A DNA stretch of 64,000 nt from Raoultibacter massiliensis (GCF_900199545.1 NZ_LT962670.1:609870-673869); one strand, 5' to 3'; positions 17,799 to 27,258 are shown, numbered from the stretch's first letter. The notes: generated from the sequence alone by a model not told the origin. Made by a program: numbers and translations.

Positions 17799-19079
17799 AT
17801 GTCGCTCATAGTTGCAAAATTCGGCGGTACCTCGGTTGCATCGCCGGAGCGCATCCAGATGGTTGCGAAGCGCCTCATCGCAAGCAGGCAAGCCGGCAAC
17901 GACGTCGTTGCCGTTGTTTCGGCGATGGGTAAGACCACCGATGAATTGGTTGGTTTGGCCAGAGCGCTCAACACCGATCCCCCCGCTCGCGAAATGGATC
18001 GGCTCCTGTCGACCGGCGAACAGGTTTCCATGACGCTTTTGGCCATGGCCATCGAAGCGCGCGGCTACCGCGCGATGAGCTTCACGGGGCGCCAGGCCGG
18101 CATTGAAACCGATTGCGCCCATGCGCGGGCGAAGATCAGCCGGATTCACGCCGAGCGCATCAAGGAGGCCATCGCCGAGGGGTTCATTCCTGTGGTGGCG
18201 GGTTTTCAGGGCATCGATCAGAACGGCGACATCACCACGCTCGGTCGCGGCGGATCCGATACGACGGCTGTAGCGGTTGCGTGGGGCATCGGCGCCGACG
18301 TATGCGAAATCTATTCGGACGTCGACGGCGTGTACACGGCGGATCCCCGCGTGGCGCCGCGTGCCAAGAAGCTCGACGAAATCAACTACGACGACATGCT
18401 CGAGCTTTCGAGTGCGGGTGCGGGCGTGCTCCAGATGCGTGCGGTCGAGTTCGCGCGCAAGTTCAACGTGGTCATTCATTCCCGATCGGCGTTTTCCGAC
18501 ACGACGGGTACGTTCATCAAGGAGGCGACACCTTCCATGGAAGAAGCGGTCATCACGGGCATCGCTCACGATACATCCGAGGTCAAAGTGACGATTCGCG
18601 GGGTTCCCGATATGTCGGGCGTAGCGGCCAAGGTGTTTTCCGCGCTGGCGGGCAACGCCGTCAACACCGATATGATCATTCAGAACATTTCAAAGGACGG
18701 CATTACCGACATCAGCTTCACCTGTCCTGGTGCCGATCTTCCGCGAGCGAAGGAAACGCTCGATCGGATCGTCGGAGAAATCGAGGCGCGCGAATACCTT
18801 ATCGACGATGACATCGCGAAGGTAAGCCTTGTCGGCACGGGCATGAAATCGAGTCCCGGTGTGGCTGCTCGGGCGTTTACGACGCTCGGCGAAAACCAGA
18901 TCAACATCCTTGCGATTTCGACTTCTCCCATTCGCTTGTCCATGGTGGTCGACGCCGCCCAGGCGGCGGCTGCCGTGCAGTGCCTGCATACGGCTTTCGG
19001 GCTCGATTCCGATAGCGTCTTCGAGGAGACGCAGCTTTCGGCCGAAGAGATTGCGGCCAAGATGCAGAAGGGCCGATAA
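17799..19079 (+). CDS. lysC: Aspartate kinase
   Basis: A 426-residue enzyme phosphorylating aspartate, the entry to lysine, methionine and threonine synthesis. Seen: KFGGTSVASPERI at the N-terminus, the kinase core with GRGGSDTTAVAVAW and EIYSDVDGVYTADPR, and two ACT domains from about residue 265 (VTIRGVPDMSGVAAKVF and VSLVGTGMKSSPGVAARAF). The tandem ACT domains predict feedback control by end products. ATG at 17799 follows AGAAAGA. asd follows 70 bases downstream in the same orientation. Confidence 0.96.
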   Translation: MSLIVAKFGGTSVASPERIQMVAKRLIASRQAGNDVVAVVSAMGKTTDELVGLARALNTDPPAREMDRLLSTGEQVSMTLLAMAIEARGYRAMSFTGRQAGIETDCAHARAKISRIHAERIKEAIAEGFIPVVAGFQGIDQNGDITTLGRGGSDTTAVAVAWGIGADVCEIYSDVDGVYTADPRVAPRAKKLDEINYDDMLELSSAGAGVLQMRAVEFARKFNVVIHSRSAFSDTTGTFIKEATPSMEEAVITGIAHDTSEVKVTIRGVPDMSGVAAKVFSALAGNAVNTDMIIQNISKDGITDISFTCPGADLPRAKETLDRIVGEIEAREYLIDDDIAKVSLVGTGMKSSPGVAARAFTTLGENQINILAISTSPIRLSMVVDAAQAAAAVQCLHTAFGLDSDSVFEETQLSAEEIAAKMQKGR

Positions 19080-19149
19080 AGGCGCAAGGCGGCTAAGATG
19101 AAAATGAACGTGCGCAAACGAGATGCGCACGTGCGGAAGGGTGAAAGAT

Positions 19150-20190
19150 ATGTCTTGGAGTAAAGCGATGCCGGCGAACCCCGTGGTTGCAGTCGCCGGC
19201 GCGACCGGTGCCGTTGGCCAGGAGTTCATGCAGGTGCTGCACGACCTCGATTTTCCTGCTTCGGAAATTCGCGCGCTCGCATCGGCGCGGTCGGCGGGCA
19301 AGAAAATCGAATTTGCCGGATGCGGACAGGTTCCCGCAGGGGAGCTCATCGTGCAGGAGATGACGCCCGAGTCGTTCAAGGGCGTCGATATCGCGCTGTT
19401 CTCGTGCGGGGCGGGCATCTCGAAGGAGATGCGCGAGGCGGTCGTGGCGGCGGGCGCTGTGATGATCGATAACTCGAGTGCGTTTCGCATGGACGAGGAC
19501 GTGCCGCTCGTAGTGCCTGAAGTGAACCCCGACGATGTCTCCTGGCACTCGGGCGTGATCGCGAACCCGAACTGCTCGACTATCCAAATGGTCGTCGCGC
19601 TGAAGCCGCTCTATGACATCGCTCCCATTAAGCGCGTGGTCGTTTCCACCTACCAGGCGGCAAGCGGCGGCGGTGCTCCGGCGATGGAAGAGCTTTACAG
19701 CCAAACCAAAGATTTCCTCAACGGCGAGGAGTTGAAGGTCGAGGTGTTCCAGCATCGCATCGCTTTCAACTGCATACCCCATATCGATGTGTTCATGGAC
19801 GACGATTCCACCAAAGAAGAGTGGAAGATGGTCGTCGAGACGAAGAAGATCATGGGCGATGAGAGCATCGCGGTTGCAGCGACGTGCGTTCGCGTACCGG
19901 TGCTGCGCTGCCATGCCGAATCGGTCAACGTGGAATTTTCGGGCGAGGTGAGCGTCGAAGCGGCGCGGGAGGCCTACGAGACGGCCGAAGGGATCACGGT
20001 CATGGACGATTGCAGCTCCAACACCTATCCCATGCCCGGCTTGCTTGCGGGCACGAACGACACGTTCGTCGGGCGTTTGCGCAAAGATCCGACGGTCGAG
20101 CACGGGCTTGCGCTTTGGGTTGTCGCCGACCAGATTCGCAAAGGCGCTGCCTTGAACGCCGTGCAGATCGCGCAACTGCTTCTTCCGTAG
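19150..20190 (+). CDS. asd: Aspartate-semialdehyde dehydrogenase
   Basis: A 346-residue enzyme reducing aspartyl phosphate to the semialdehyde. The NADP-binding GATGAVGQEF, the catalytic cysteine at about residue 142 in NPNCSTIQM, the glycine-rich STYQAASGGG and IPHIDVF are visible. Two starts are possible: ATG at 19150 with GGAAGG nine bases upstream, or ATG at 19168 with GGAG seven bases upstream; the latter removes six residues. Probably co-transcribed with lysC and ended by the terminator at 20222. Confidence 0.95.
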   Translation: MSWSKAMPANPVVAVAGATGAVGQEFMQVLHDLDFPASEIRALASARSAGKKIEFAGCGQVPAGELIVQEMTPESFKGVDIALFSCGAGISKEMREAVVAAGAVMIDNSSAFRMDEDVPLVVPEVNPDDVSWHSGVIANPNCSTIQMVVALKPLYDIAPIKRVVVSTYQAASGGGAPAMEELYSQTKDFLNGEELKVEVFQHRIAFNCIPHIDVFMDDDSTKEEWKMVVETKKIMGDESIAVAATCVRVPVLRCHAESVNVEFSGEVSVEAAREAYETAEGITVMDDCSSNTYPMPGLLAGTNDTFVGRLRKDPTVEHGLALWVVADQIRKGAALNAVQIAQLLLP

Positions 20191-20221
20191 CCGCGCCTCT
20201 GCGCGTCGCAAGCGATACCGC

Positions 20222-20252
20222 GAGCCCGCCATCCGGCGGGCTCATTTGTTTT
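20222..20252 (+). terminator. Terminator after asd
   Basis: GAGCCCGCC and GGCGGGCTC form a perfect 9-bp stem with an ATCC loop, followed by ATTTGTTTT. It overlaps the end of a small gene on the opposite strand and may act in both directions. Confidence 0.85.
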
Positions 20253-20361
20253 GGCGGGGCCTTCCGAAGTGGAAGTCCTCGTTTTCGGGCGAGAACAAAA
20301 GAACCGAGAGCAGAAACGCTCCGCATAGCAAAATGAGAATACCGAATATCGTTGCAACCAT
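20242..20361 (-). CDS. Small single-span membrane protein (39 residues)
   Basis: The peptide begins MVATIFGILILLCGAFLLSV, one hydrophobic helix, and ends with an acidic then basic tail. GGAAGGAG lies 6 bases before the ATG, one of the strongest ribosome binding sites in the window. It lies between asd and the P-type ATPase gene, on the other strand. No family recognised; small membrane proteins of this kind often modulate transporters, but that is only a possibility here. Confidence 0.6.
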   Translation of the reverse strand: MVATIFGILILLCGAFLLSVLLFSPENEDFHFGRPRQNK

Positions 20362-20546
20362 GAGCGGCTCCTTCCTGTGACCTGCATCATAGACGAGGCC
20401 GCATAAGCGAAGCGTTAAGGTTTCGCGGCGAGGATTAGAAACGCGTAAAGATACGAGCATGCGCCGTCGTGTGCAAATAATGTGCGGCGAATAACAGAAG
20501 TTCGCTTTCGCTATACTGAATGCATCAAACGTACGGAGGAGGATTG

Positions 20547-22949
20547 ATGGAAGAGGAGCTCAAGGGCCTTTCTTCTTCGGATGTCGCTGCGCGCGTCGCC
20601 CGGGGCGATGTGAACGTCGATGCGTCGGTCAAGACGCGTTCGGTCAAGCAGATCATCGCCTCCAACGTCTGCACGCTGTTCAATGCGATCAATCTCGTTC
20701 TCGCGTGTTTCGTGCTTGTTACCGGGTCGTACAAGAACATGCTTTTCATGATCGTGATCGTGTTGAACACGGCGATCGGCATCATTCAGGAGATTCGCTC
20801 CAAGCGCACGACCGATCGGTTGAGCATCATCGCAAGCACGAAGGTCGAGGTTGTTCGTGACGGCGTTCGCCAAGAGATAGCCGTCGACGAAATCGTGCTC
20901 GGCGATCTCGTCGTGCTTGGCAGGGGAGATCAGATCCCTTCGGATTCAACGGTGGTGCACGGCACGTGCGACGTGAACGAAAGCCTCCTCACCGGCGAAA
21001 GCAAGCTTGTACGCAAAGAGCCCGGCTCGCAGCTTATGAGCGGCAGCTTCGTGAACGCGGGAACGGTTTATGCCCAGGTGACGCATGTGGGCGCCGATAA
21101 TTACGCCGCGAAGATCAGCGCCGAGGCGAAAGAGCACAAGGCTGTCAACTCCGAAATCATGAACAGCCTGAACGGCATCATCAGGTTCGTGAGCATCATC
21201 ATATTCCCCCTCGGTGCCATACTTTTTGCGCGCGAGTACTTCACGGGGGCCTATATCGAGCTCAACCAGGCAATCCTTTCGACGGTGGCAGCCCTTGTGG
21301 GAATGATTCCCGAAGGGCTGATACTGCTCACCTCGACAGTGCTTGCCGTTGCGGTCGTGCGCCTTTCAAAAAGCAAGGTGCTTGTCCAGCAACTGTACTG
21401 CATCGAAACGCTGGCGCGCGTCGATACGCTGTGCCTCGATAAGACCGGCACGATCACGACGGGAAAGATGGAAGTCGATCGCGTGGTTACGCTGGGCGAT
21501 TGCGGCATCGACGAGGCTCACGGCGCGTTTTACTCAATCGCTGGAGCCGATGAGGATCCCAACGAAACCGCGCAGGCTATCATCGATTACTATCAGGATG
21601 TCATACCCGAGCCCGGCGCCGCAAGGGTTGGGCGAAAGCGCGCGAACGGTCCCGCGCAGCCCGTGAAGCGCCTTGGCATCAAGCGGGCCATCCCGTTCTC
21701 CTCCGACAAGAAGTGGTCGGGGGCGGTGTTCGACACGGGTGCGAGCTATGCGATGGGCGCGGCGCAGTTCGTACTCGGCAAGAAATACGAGGCGGTGCGC
21801 ACCCAGGTTGAGGAGCTTGCGCAGAACGCGCGCGTCATGGTGCTCGCCCGCGTCGAAGGGTTTGACGGAGATGGGAAGATGCTCGGCGATCCTCAACCTC
21901 TCGCCCTCATCGCGATCAAGGACCAGATCCGGCCTACGGCCGAGCAGACGATCAGGTACTTCATCGATCAGGGCGTCGATCTTAAAGTCATATCGGGCGA
22001 CGATCCGCGTACCGTTTCGGGCATAGCGCAGATCGTCGGCATTCCCCATGCCGATTCCTACGTTGACGCTACGACGCTGCTTTCCGACGCGGCGCTCGAA
22101 AACGCGGCAACGTGCTATCAGGTGTTCGGGCGCGTGACGCCTGAACAGAAGAAGAAACTTGTGCAATCGCTTCAGGCAGCCGGCCACACGGTGGCCATGA
22201 CGGGCGACGGCGTGAACGACGTGCTTGCGCTCAAAGCATCGGATTGCTCGGTTGCGATGGCCGCTGGTTCCGATGCTGCGCGCAACGTGGCGCAGCTTGT
22301 GCTTGTGAACAACGATTTCGCCTCGATGCCCAAGGTCGTTGCCGAGGGAAGGCGGGCTATCAACAATTTGCAGCGATCTGCATCGCTCTTTTTGGTGAAG
22401 ACCGTGCTGTCTATGGTGCTTGCCGTGTGCTTTATTGTTTTGCCGTGGCAGTATCCGTTCCAGCCGATCCAGATGACCCTCATATCGGCGTTCACGATCG
22501 GGTTGCCCTCGTTCGTGCTTGCGCTCGAGCCGAACAAGGATCGCGTCAAAGGGAAGTTCCTCGTCAACGTGATCGTGCGTTCGCTGCCGGGTTCCATCAC
22601 GGCGATTCTCGCCGTGCTCGGCCTCAACATCGTGTCGTATACGACGCTCGGCCTCGATTATGCGCAGGTGTCGACGATGTGCGTGCTTGCGACCGCATGG
22701 GTGGGCCTGCTTCTTATCGTGCGTCTGTCATTTCCGTTCACGCCGATCAGAGCTGCACTTATCGTCGTTGTCATCGGTGGCGTGATCCTCGGCGCGACGG
22801 TGTTCCCGACGCTGTTCGGCATCGAACCGTTCACGCAACCGATGATCGTCGCGTTCGCGGTTGCAGCGCTTGCGGCCGTGCCGGTGTTCAACGTGCTGTA
22901 TCAGGCCTTCGGCTCGTGGCATGCGAAAAGGCAGGACGAGCTTGTTTAG
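20547..22949 (+). CDS. Cation-translocating P-type ATPase (CtpE-like)
   Basis: An 800-residue pump. The actuator motif LLTGES, the phosphorylated aspartate at about residue 298 in DKTGTITTG, and the hinge GDGVNDVLALKASD are intact. The fourth transmembrane segment contains PEGLILLTSTVLAV, with the PEGL and LTST pattern of actinobacterial CtpE-type ATPases, which have been linked to calcium uptake; heavy-metal CPC motifs and N-terminal metal-binding domains are absent. The ion is therefore probably calcium or another divalent cation, by inference. GGAGGAGG precedes the ATG; a TATACT at 20512-20517 may be its -10. Confidence 0.9.
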   Translation: MEEELKGLSSSDVAARVARGDVNVDASVKTRSVKQIIASNVCTLFNAINLVLACFVLVTGSYKNMLFMIVIVLNTAIGIIQEIRSKRTTDRLSIIASTKVEVVRDGVRQEIAVDEIVLGDLVVLGRGDQIPSDSTVVHGTCDVNESLLTGESKLVRKEPGSQLMSGSFVNAGTVYAQVTHVGADNYAAKISAEAKEHKAVNSEIMNSLNGIIRFVSIIIFPLGAILFAREYFTGAYIELNQAILSTVAALVGMIPEGLILLTSTVLAVAVVRLSKSKVLVQQLYCIETLARVDTLCLDKTGTITTGKMEVDRVVTLGDCGIDEAHGAFYSIAGADEDPNETAQAIIDYYQDVIPEPGAARVGRKRANGPAQPVKRLGIKRAIPFSSDKKWSGAVFDTGASYAMGAAQFVLGKKYEAVRTQVEELAQNARVMVLARVEGFDGDGKMLGDPQPLALIAIKDQIRPTAEQTIRYFIDQGVDLKVISGDDPRTVSGIAQIVGIPHADSYVDATTLLSDAALENAATCYQVFGRVTPEQKKKLVQSLQAAGHTVAMTGDGVNDVLALKASDCSVAMAAGSDAARNVAQLVLVNNDFASMPKVVAEGRRAINNLQRSASLFLVKTVLSMVLAVCFIVLPWQYPFQPIQMTLISAFTIGLPSFVLALEPNKDRVKGKFLVNVIVRSLPGSITAILAVLGLNIVSYTTLGLDYAQVSTMCVLATAWVGLLLIVRLSFPFTPIRAALIVVVIGGVILGATVFPTLFGIEPFTQPMIVAFAVAALAAVPVFNVLYQAFGSWHAKRQDELV

Positions 22950-22987
22950 CGGATCGATGCGGCGAAGCCGGCTCTTTGGCGCCGCGG

Positions 22988-23002
22988 TATAATGCTGTCA
23001 TG
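22988..23002 (+). promoter_or_regulatory. TATAAT placed for a leaderless tlyA transcript
   Basis: A consensus TATAAT (22988-22993) ends six bases before the tlyA ATG at 23000. Transcription starting at the usual distance would begin at or next to the A of the start codon. No ribosome binding site lies between. A -35 is not obvious. Confidence 0.6.
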
Positions 23003-23731
23003 AAAAAAGTCAGACTGGATACGCTGCTCGTGGAGCGGGGCTATTTCTCGGATGCCGATGCGGCGTTGCGTGCCGTGCTCGCCCATGAAGTCAAGGTGGA
23101 CGATGCGTACGCGACGAGTGCGGCTGCCAAGGTGGATCCCGACGCTTCCGTGGTCGTGAAAAACCGCAAACGATTCGTCTCGCGCGGGGGGCACAAGCTC
23201 CAAGGCGCGCTCGATGCGTTCGGGCAGGATGCGAGCGGTTTGCGCTGCATCGATATCGGATCGTCCACAGGGGGTTTCACCGATTGCCTGCTGCAGGCCG
23301 GGGCCGAATCGGTTGCATGCGTCGATGTGAACTACGGACAGCTTGCCTGGTCGTTGCGCCAGGATCCACGGGTATCGGTTTTCGAGAGGACGAACATCAA
23401 ACTCGCCGATCCTGCTGAGGTAGGGGCGCCGTTCGACTTGCTGGTCGCCGATCTGAGCTTTATCGGGTTGGCCCAGCTCGCCTCTGTGTTTGCTCGATTT
23501 TCGCATACGGGTTCGGTGTTCATCGGGTTGGTGAAGCCGCAGTTCGAATCGCGTCCAGGCGAAACGGAGGGCGGCGTTGTTCGAGACGAGGCGGTGCGCG
23601 AGCGCGTGATAGAAGAGGTTCGAAGCGCTCTGCTTGCAGCTGGTTTCGAGCCGACCGGTGTGGTTGAATCGCCCATCAAGGGGCCCGAAGGCAACGTCGA
23701 GTACCTGGTGCGCGCGGTGTACGGCCGCTGA
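23000..23731 (+). CDS. tlyA: TlyA-family rRNA 2'-O-methyltransferase
   Basis: A 243-residue protein with an N-terminal S4 RNA-binding domain (RLDTLLVERGYFSDADAAL) and an FtsJ-like methyltransferase domain (SRGGHKLQGAL, then CIDIGSSTGGFTDCLL as the SAM-binding loop and LLVADLSFIGL). TlyA methylates ribose in 16S and/or 23S rRNA and is required for capreomycin sensitivity in mycobacteria. The ATG at 23000 has no Shine-Dalgarno but a TATAAT directly upstream, so it is probably leaderless. Confidence 0.92.
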   Translation: MKKVRLDTLLVERGYFSDADAALRAVLAHEVKVDDAYATSAAAKVDPDASVVVKNRKRFVSRGGHKLQGALDAFGQDASGLRCIDIGSSTGGFTDCLLQAGAESVACVDVNYGQLAWSLRQDPRVSVFERTNIKLADPAEVGAPFDLLVADLSFIGLAQLASVFARFSHTGSVFIGLVKPQFESRPGETEGGVVRDEAVRERVIEEVRSALLAAGFEPTGVVESPIKGPEGNVEYLVRAVYGR

Positions 23732-23816
23732 TCTTTCAGGCCGTGCAAGCGGGCGGACCGACAGGCGGCAGACGGGCAGGCGGTGGCCGATATCTGCAAT
23801 GCTCGAAATCCGACGC

Positions 23817-24404
23817 CTAGCTTTCGCGGGCGTCGGCGGCCCTGCGCCCGAGCGTCCGCTTCATCTCCGCCTTATCTGCATACATCTCCCTGTCGACGCG
23901 ACGTAGCGTTTCTTGCGGGTCGTCTCCTGCGCGGTGCGTCGTGAGCCCGTAAGCGAATCCGACCCCGTTCTTTTTCGTTTCCTCGAGCGCAGCAGGGAGG
24001 GATTCGATGACCTCTTTCTCGTTTTCAAGAGAGGAGAGCAGCATGAATTCGTCTCCGCCCGTGCGGTAGAGCTCCGCGCTTCTGCCGAGGGATTTTGCAA
24101 CCGTTTCGGCGAAGAGAACCAAAGCGCGGTCTCCCGCTTCATGTCCTTCGGTATCGTTGATGTTCTTGAAATCGTTGATGTCGAGCAATCCCACGAGCAT
24201 CGGTTTCTGCGATTCGCTTGCCTTACGGAATTTGAAATCGAACATCTGCCTGTTCATTATGCCGGTCAGCGGGTCCTTCGAGAAGTAATTGATGTTCTGT
24301 AGCAGATAGTACGCCGAAAAGCCGATTGCCGAGGCTGCGTAGTTGAGGAAATGGAATCGGAAGACGATTTCGAGTATGACGGTGGTTAGCAGTACGGCCA
24401 TCAT
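23817..24404 (-). CDS. Short membrane-linked diguanylate cyclase (GGDEF)
   Basis: A 195-residue protein: one hydrophobic stretch (VLLTTVILEIVFRFHFL), a second weaker one, then a GGDEF domain beginning KDPLTGIMNRQMF with the active-site TGGDEF intact. The allosteric RxxD inhibition site is not seen five residues before it. Most such enzymes carry a larger sensory part, so this may be N-terminally cut. The ATG overlaps the stop of an 11-codon upstream reading frame, and has no ribosome binding site of its own. Confidence 0.8.
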   Translation of the reverse strand: MMAVLLTTVILEIVFRFHFLNYAASAIGFSAYYLLQNINYFSKDPLTGIMNRQMFDFKFRKASESQKPMLVGLLDINDFKNINDTEGHEAGDRALVLFAETVAKSLGRSAELYRTGGDEFMLLSSLENEKEVIESLPAALEETKKNGVGFAYGLTTHRAGDDPQETLRRVDREMYADKAEMKRTLGRRAADARES

Positions 24405-24436
24405 GGAACGAAGTATGCATACACGATCGTTTTCAC
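24401..24436 (-). CDS. Possible 11-residue leader peptide coupled to the GGDEF gene
   Basis: GTG at 24436, preceded by GAGGGGG, opens a short frame encoding MKTIVYAYFVP and ending at a TGA that overlaps the first ATG of the GGDEF gene (ATGA). Either this is a leader that delivers ribosomes to the downstream start, or it is the true N-terminus of the cyclase separated by a frameshift, since both parts are hydrophobic. Confidence 0.4.
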   Translation of the reverse strand: MKTIVYAYFVP

Positions 24437-24463
24437 GAGACCCCCTCTGAGTAAAGTTAAGTC

Positions 24464-24469
24464 ATTATA
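24464..24469 (-). promoter_or_regulatory. Possible -10 element for the GGDEF gene
   Basis: TATAAT on the minus strand, about 28 bases before the leader GTG. No good -35 is visible. The gap 24437-24695 otherwise contains nothing I can support. Confidence 0.35.
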
Positions 24470-24695
24470 GGGCCAAGGGCCTTCCTCGTGCGTGTAAATA
24501 TGATCAAACAGACCAATATTTATCTCGAGCGATTGCGTGCTATGGCCGGTCCGCGCCGATGTGTGGCGATATGCCGATGACCGAGACGAAAACGCTTGTT
24601 TCGAACAGCTGCGAAAAAGGGGGACGCGAGCATGCTCGGGCGTAGCCTTTGGCATTCGGTTGTCGAAGCGCGCGGATTGAGCCCGCGCGCTTCGA

Positions 24696-26060
24696 CTAGT
24701 TCTTCAGGGAATTCAGCGGGGCGGGGAATCTGCCTCCGCGATGGGCGAAAACGGTACCTGCGTACTGGTTGACGGGCATGACGGGCGCATAGCCCAAAAG
24801 GCCGCCGAAATCGAGCCTGTCTCCAACCGTTTTGCCGATGGCTGGAATGATGCGCACCGCGGTGGTCTTGTTGTTGATCATGCCGATGGCGCACTCGTCG
24901 GCGATGATGCCGAAAATGGTTTCGACCGTCGTGTCGCCGGGGACAGCGATCATGTCGAGCCCAACCGAACACACGCAGGTCATAGCTTCGAGCTTCTCAA
25001 GCGAAAGCGCCCCCTGCTCGGCAGCGCGAATCATTCCCGCGTCTTCCGAGACGGGGATGAAGGCGCCCGAAAGGCCCCCGACCGAAGAAGAGGCCATAAC
25101 TCCGCCTTTCTTAACGGCATCGTTGAGCATGGCGAGCGCGGCTGTTGTGCCCGGTCCGCCGCAGGTGCCCACGCCGATGGCTTCGAGGATCTCGGCAACC
25201 GAATCGCCTTCCGCCGGGGTGGGGGCAAGCGAGAGGTCGAGGATGCCCTGGCTGACACCGAGCCGCTTGGACGCTTCGCGCGCCATGAGCTCGCCTGCGC
25301 GGGTGATCTTGAACGCCGTGGCCTTGATGGCTTCGGCGACGCTCGTGATATCGGCGTCTTTCGGCATGTCGGCCAGCACGGCGCGCACGACGCCCGGACC
25401 CGAAACTCCCACATTGACGACGGCATCCGCCTCGCCCGATCCGTGAAATGCGCCGGCCATGAACGGATTGTCCTCGACCGCGTTGCAGAATACGACGAGC
25501 TTGCCCGCTCCGATGCATTGGCGATCGGCGGTAGCTTCGGCGGTAGCCTTCACGATGCCGGCCATTTTCAGCACGGCATCCATGTTGATGCCCGCGCGCG
25601 TCGAGCCGACGTTGACCGAAGAGCACACGTTGTCGGTTGCCGATAGGGCATGGGGGATGGACTCCATGAGCCTGATGTCGGCGCTGGAGGCCCCCTTGTG
25701 CACAAGGGCGGAAAAGCCGCCGACGAAATCGACACCGACCTCTTTGCCGGCGCGGTCCATTGCAACGGCGATGGGGGTGAAATCTTGAGCATCGGTTGCG
25801 GCGCAGATCTCCGCGATTGGCGTAACCGAGATGCGTTTGTTGATGATGGGGATGCCGTATTCGCGCTCGAGCTGTTCAGCGGTGGGTACGAGCATTTCGG
25901 CTGCGCTTGTCATGCGGTCGTAGACCTTGGCTGCCATAACGTCGATGCTTTCGTGCGTGCAGCCTCTCAGATTCAATCCCAGCGTGATCGTGCGGATGTC
26001 GAGGTGCTGTTTGCTCACCATCGCAAGGGTTTCGCGTATTTCGGCTGGTGTGATCTGCAT
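24696..26060 (-). CDS. PFL-like UPF0210 (DUF711) family protein
   Basis: A 454-residue cytosolic protein that matches the UPF0210/DUF711 family along its whole length ([19 protein letters not shown] near the N-terminus; [29 protein letters not shown] near the C-terminus). The family has a pyruvate-formate-lyase-like barrel fold, but its reaction is not established. In many genomes its gene follows a small ACT-domain gene; here the upstream neighbour is birA and no ACT gene is present. AAGGA precedes the ATG. Confidence 0.9.
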   Translation of the reverse strand: MQITPAEIRETLAMVSKQHLDIRTITLGLNLRGCTHESIDVMAAKVYDRMTSAAEMLVPTAEQLEREYGIPIINKRISVTPIAEICAATDAQDFTPIAVAMDRAGKEVGVDFVGGFSALVHKGASSADIRLMESIPHALSATDNVCSSVNVGSTRAGINMDAVLKMAGIVKATAEATADRQCIGAGKLVVFCNAVEDNPFMAGAFHGSGEADAVVNVGVSGPGVVRAVLADMPKDADITSVAEAIKATAFKITRAGELMAREASKRLGVSQGILDLSLAPTPAEGDSVAEILEAIGVGTCGGPGTTAALAMLNDAVKKGGVMASSSVGGLSGAFIPVSEDAGMIRAAEQGALSLEKLEAMTCVCSVGLDMIAVPGDTTVETIFGIIADECAIGMINNKTTAVRIIPAIGKTVGDRLDFGGLLGYAPVMPVNQYAGTVFAHRGGRFPAPLNSLKN

Positions 26061-26206
26061 GGGGTCTGTCCTTCTCTTCGCAAACTATGGTGTTGTCCGA
26101 AGCGCTCGCGCCGCTCGGCAACGCGCTACAGCATAGCAAATAACCCGAGTTCGGTTACCGAAGACGAGACATTATCCCTCAATCCCCCAAGACCTTTGTG
26201 CACCCG

Positions 26207-27181
26207 TTAAACAGGGCGCGTGCTGACTTCGCCGTAGGGAAGCTCAAGCGTGCTTTTGTCGGGAAGTTCGATGACGAGTTTGAAATCGGAGGTAATATCG
26301 ATCGCCTTGGCGCGAACGCGCGAACCGTTGTGCGTGATGACGAGGGGCTTTCCTAGAAGAAAGCAGCGGTGTCGGTACTCCTCGTAATACGAGCGCGACT
26401 CGATATCTTGGTACAGATCCCAAAACTCAATCAGAATCCGGGCGGCAAGTTCGCTTCGCACGGCACCTTGCCCATCGTCTATGAGGGCTCCCGCAACGTC
26501 GATGAGGTCGGCGGGGAAGCCGCCTTGGGGTCTCTTGACGTTTATTCCGATGCCGAGCACGGCGTGCTCGAAGCGTCCCGATTCCATATCGATGGAGCCC
26601 TCGGTGAGGATGCCCGATACTTTTTTGCCTTCGCAGTAGATATCGTTCACCCATTTGATGAGCGCTTGTTTGCCGGTAACGCGCTCGATGGCCCGAGCTC
26701 CTGCGACGGCTGCGGCGGTCGTCAGGTATTGCGCTTGGTCGGCTTGCAGGCGGGGGCGCAAAACGATGCTCAGGTACAATCCCGTCGAAGCAGGCGAGTA
26801 AAATGATTTTCCAGGGCGGCCTTTTCCCTTCGTCTGTTCTTCGGCGATGATGACCGTGCCTTCGCGCGCTCCTTCGAGAGCCCGTCTTCGGGCTTCCGAA
26901 TTCGTCGAATCAACGCGCTTGCGCACGGCGATATCGAAAGGGTGATCGCATGGAAGATACCGTCCGATGCTCTGAGGGGAGAGAAGGTCGTTTTCTTGGG
27001 AGAGCGCATAGCCTTTGTTGGTTGCGGCTGTGATGGTGTAGCCCTCGCGGCGCAGCGACTCGACGGCTTTCCATACCGCATTGCGGCTGACGCCGAGGGA
27101 TCGGGCGAGCTTTGCGCCCGAAATATGCTGGCCTAAGCTATCTTCCAGCATTCGGAGCAGTGTGTCTTTGGTCGATGTCAT
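26207..27181 (-). CDS. birA: Bifunctional biotin ligase / biotin operon repressor
   Basis: A 324-residue protein with an N-terminal winged HTH (ISGAKLARSLGVSRNAVWKA, about residues 19-38) and a biotin-protein ligase domain: KGKGRPGKSFYSP as the biotinyl-AMP loop, IKWVNDIY, and GIGINVKRP. A C-terminal SH3-like domain follows. It attaches biotin to carboxylase carrier proteins and may repress biotin genes; none of those genes is in the window. The start at 27181 follows GGAAGG and a good promoter. Confidence 0.94.
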   Translation of the reverse strand: MTSTKDTLLRMLEDSLGQHISGAKLARSLGVSRNAVWKAVESLRREGYTITAATNKGYALSQENDLLSPQSIGRYLPCDHPFDIAVRKRVDSTNSEARRRALEGAREGTVIIAEEQTKGKGRPGKSFYSPASTGLYLSIVLRPRLQADQAQYLTTAAAVAGARAIERVTGKQALIKWVNDIYCEGKKVSGILTEGSIDMESGRFEHAVLGIGINVKRPQGGFPADLIDVAGALIDDGQGAVRSELAARILIEFWDLYQDIESRSYYEEYRHRCFLLGKPLVITHNGSRVRAKAIDITSDFKLVIELPDKSTLELPYGEVSTRPV

Positions 27182-27204
27182 GCGCCCTTCCGATCGGTAT
27201 ACGC

Positions 27205-27233
27205 ATGGTAGGAGAGCGTCCGTTTCCTGTCAA
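27205..27233 (-). promoter_or_regulatory. birA promoter
   Basis: On the minus strand TTGACA (27228-27233) and TACCAT (27205-27210) are separated by exactly 17 bases; transcription would start about 17 bases before the ATG, leaving room for the ribosome binding site. Confidence 0.7.
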
Positions 27234-27258
27234 CGTTACTAGGGGGCAACAGGTGACA

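Noticed and set aside
27229..27256. TGTCA...TGACA repeat before birA as a BirA operator
   Set aside because: The half-sites are short, and the spacing (about 21) does not match the BirA box; the TTGACA is better explained as the -35 of birA.
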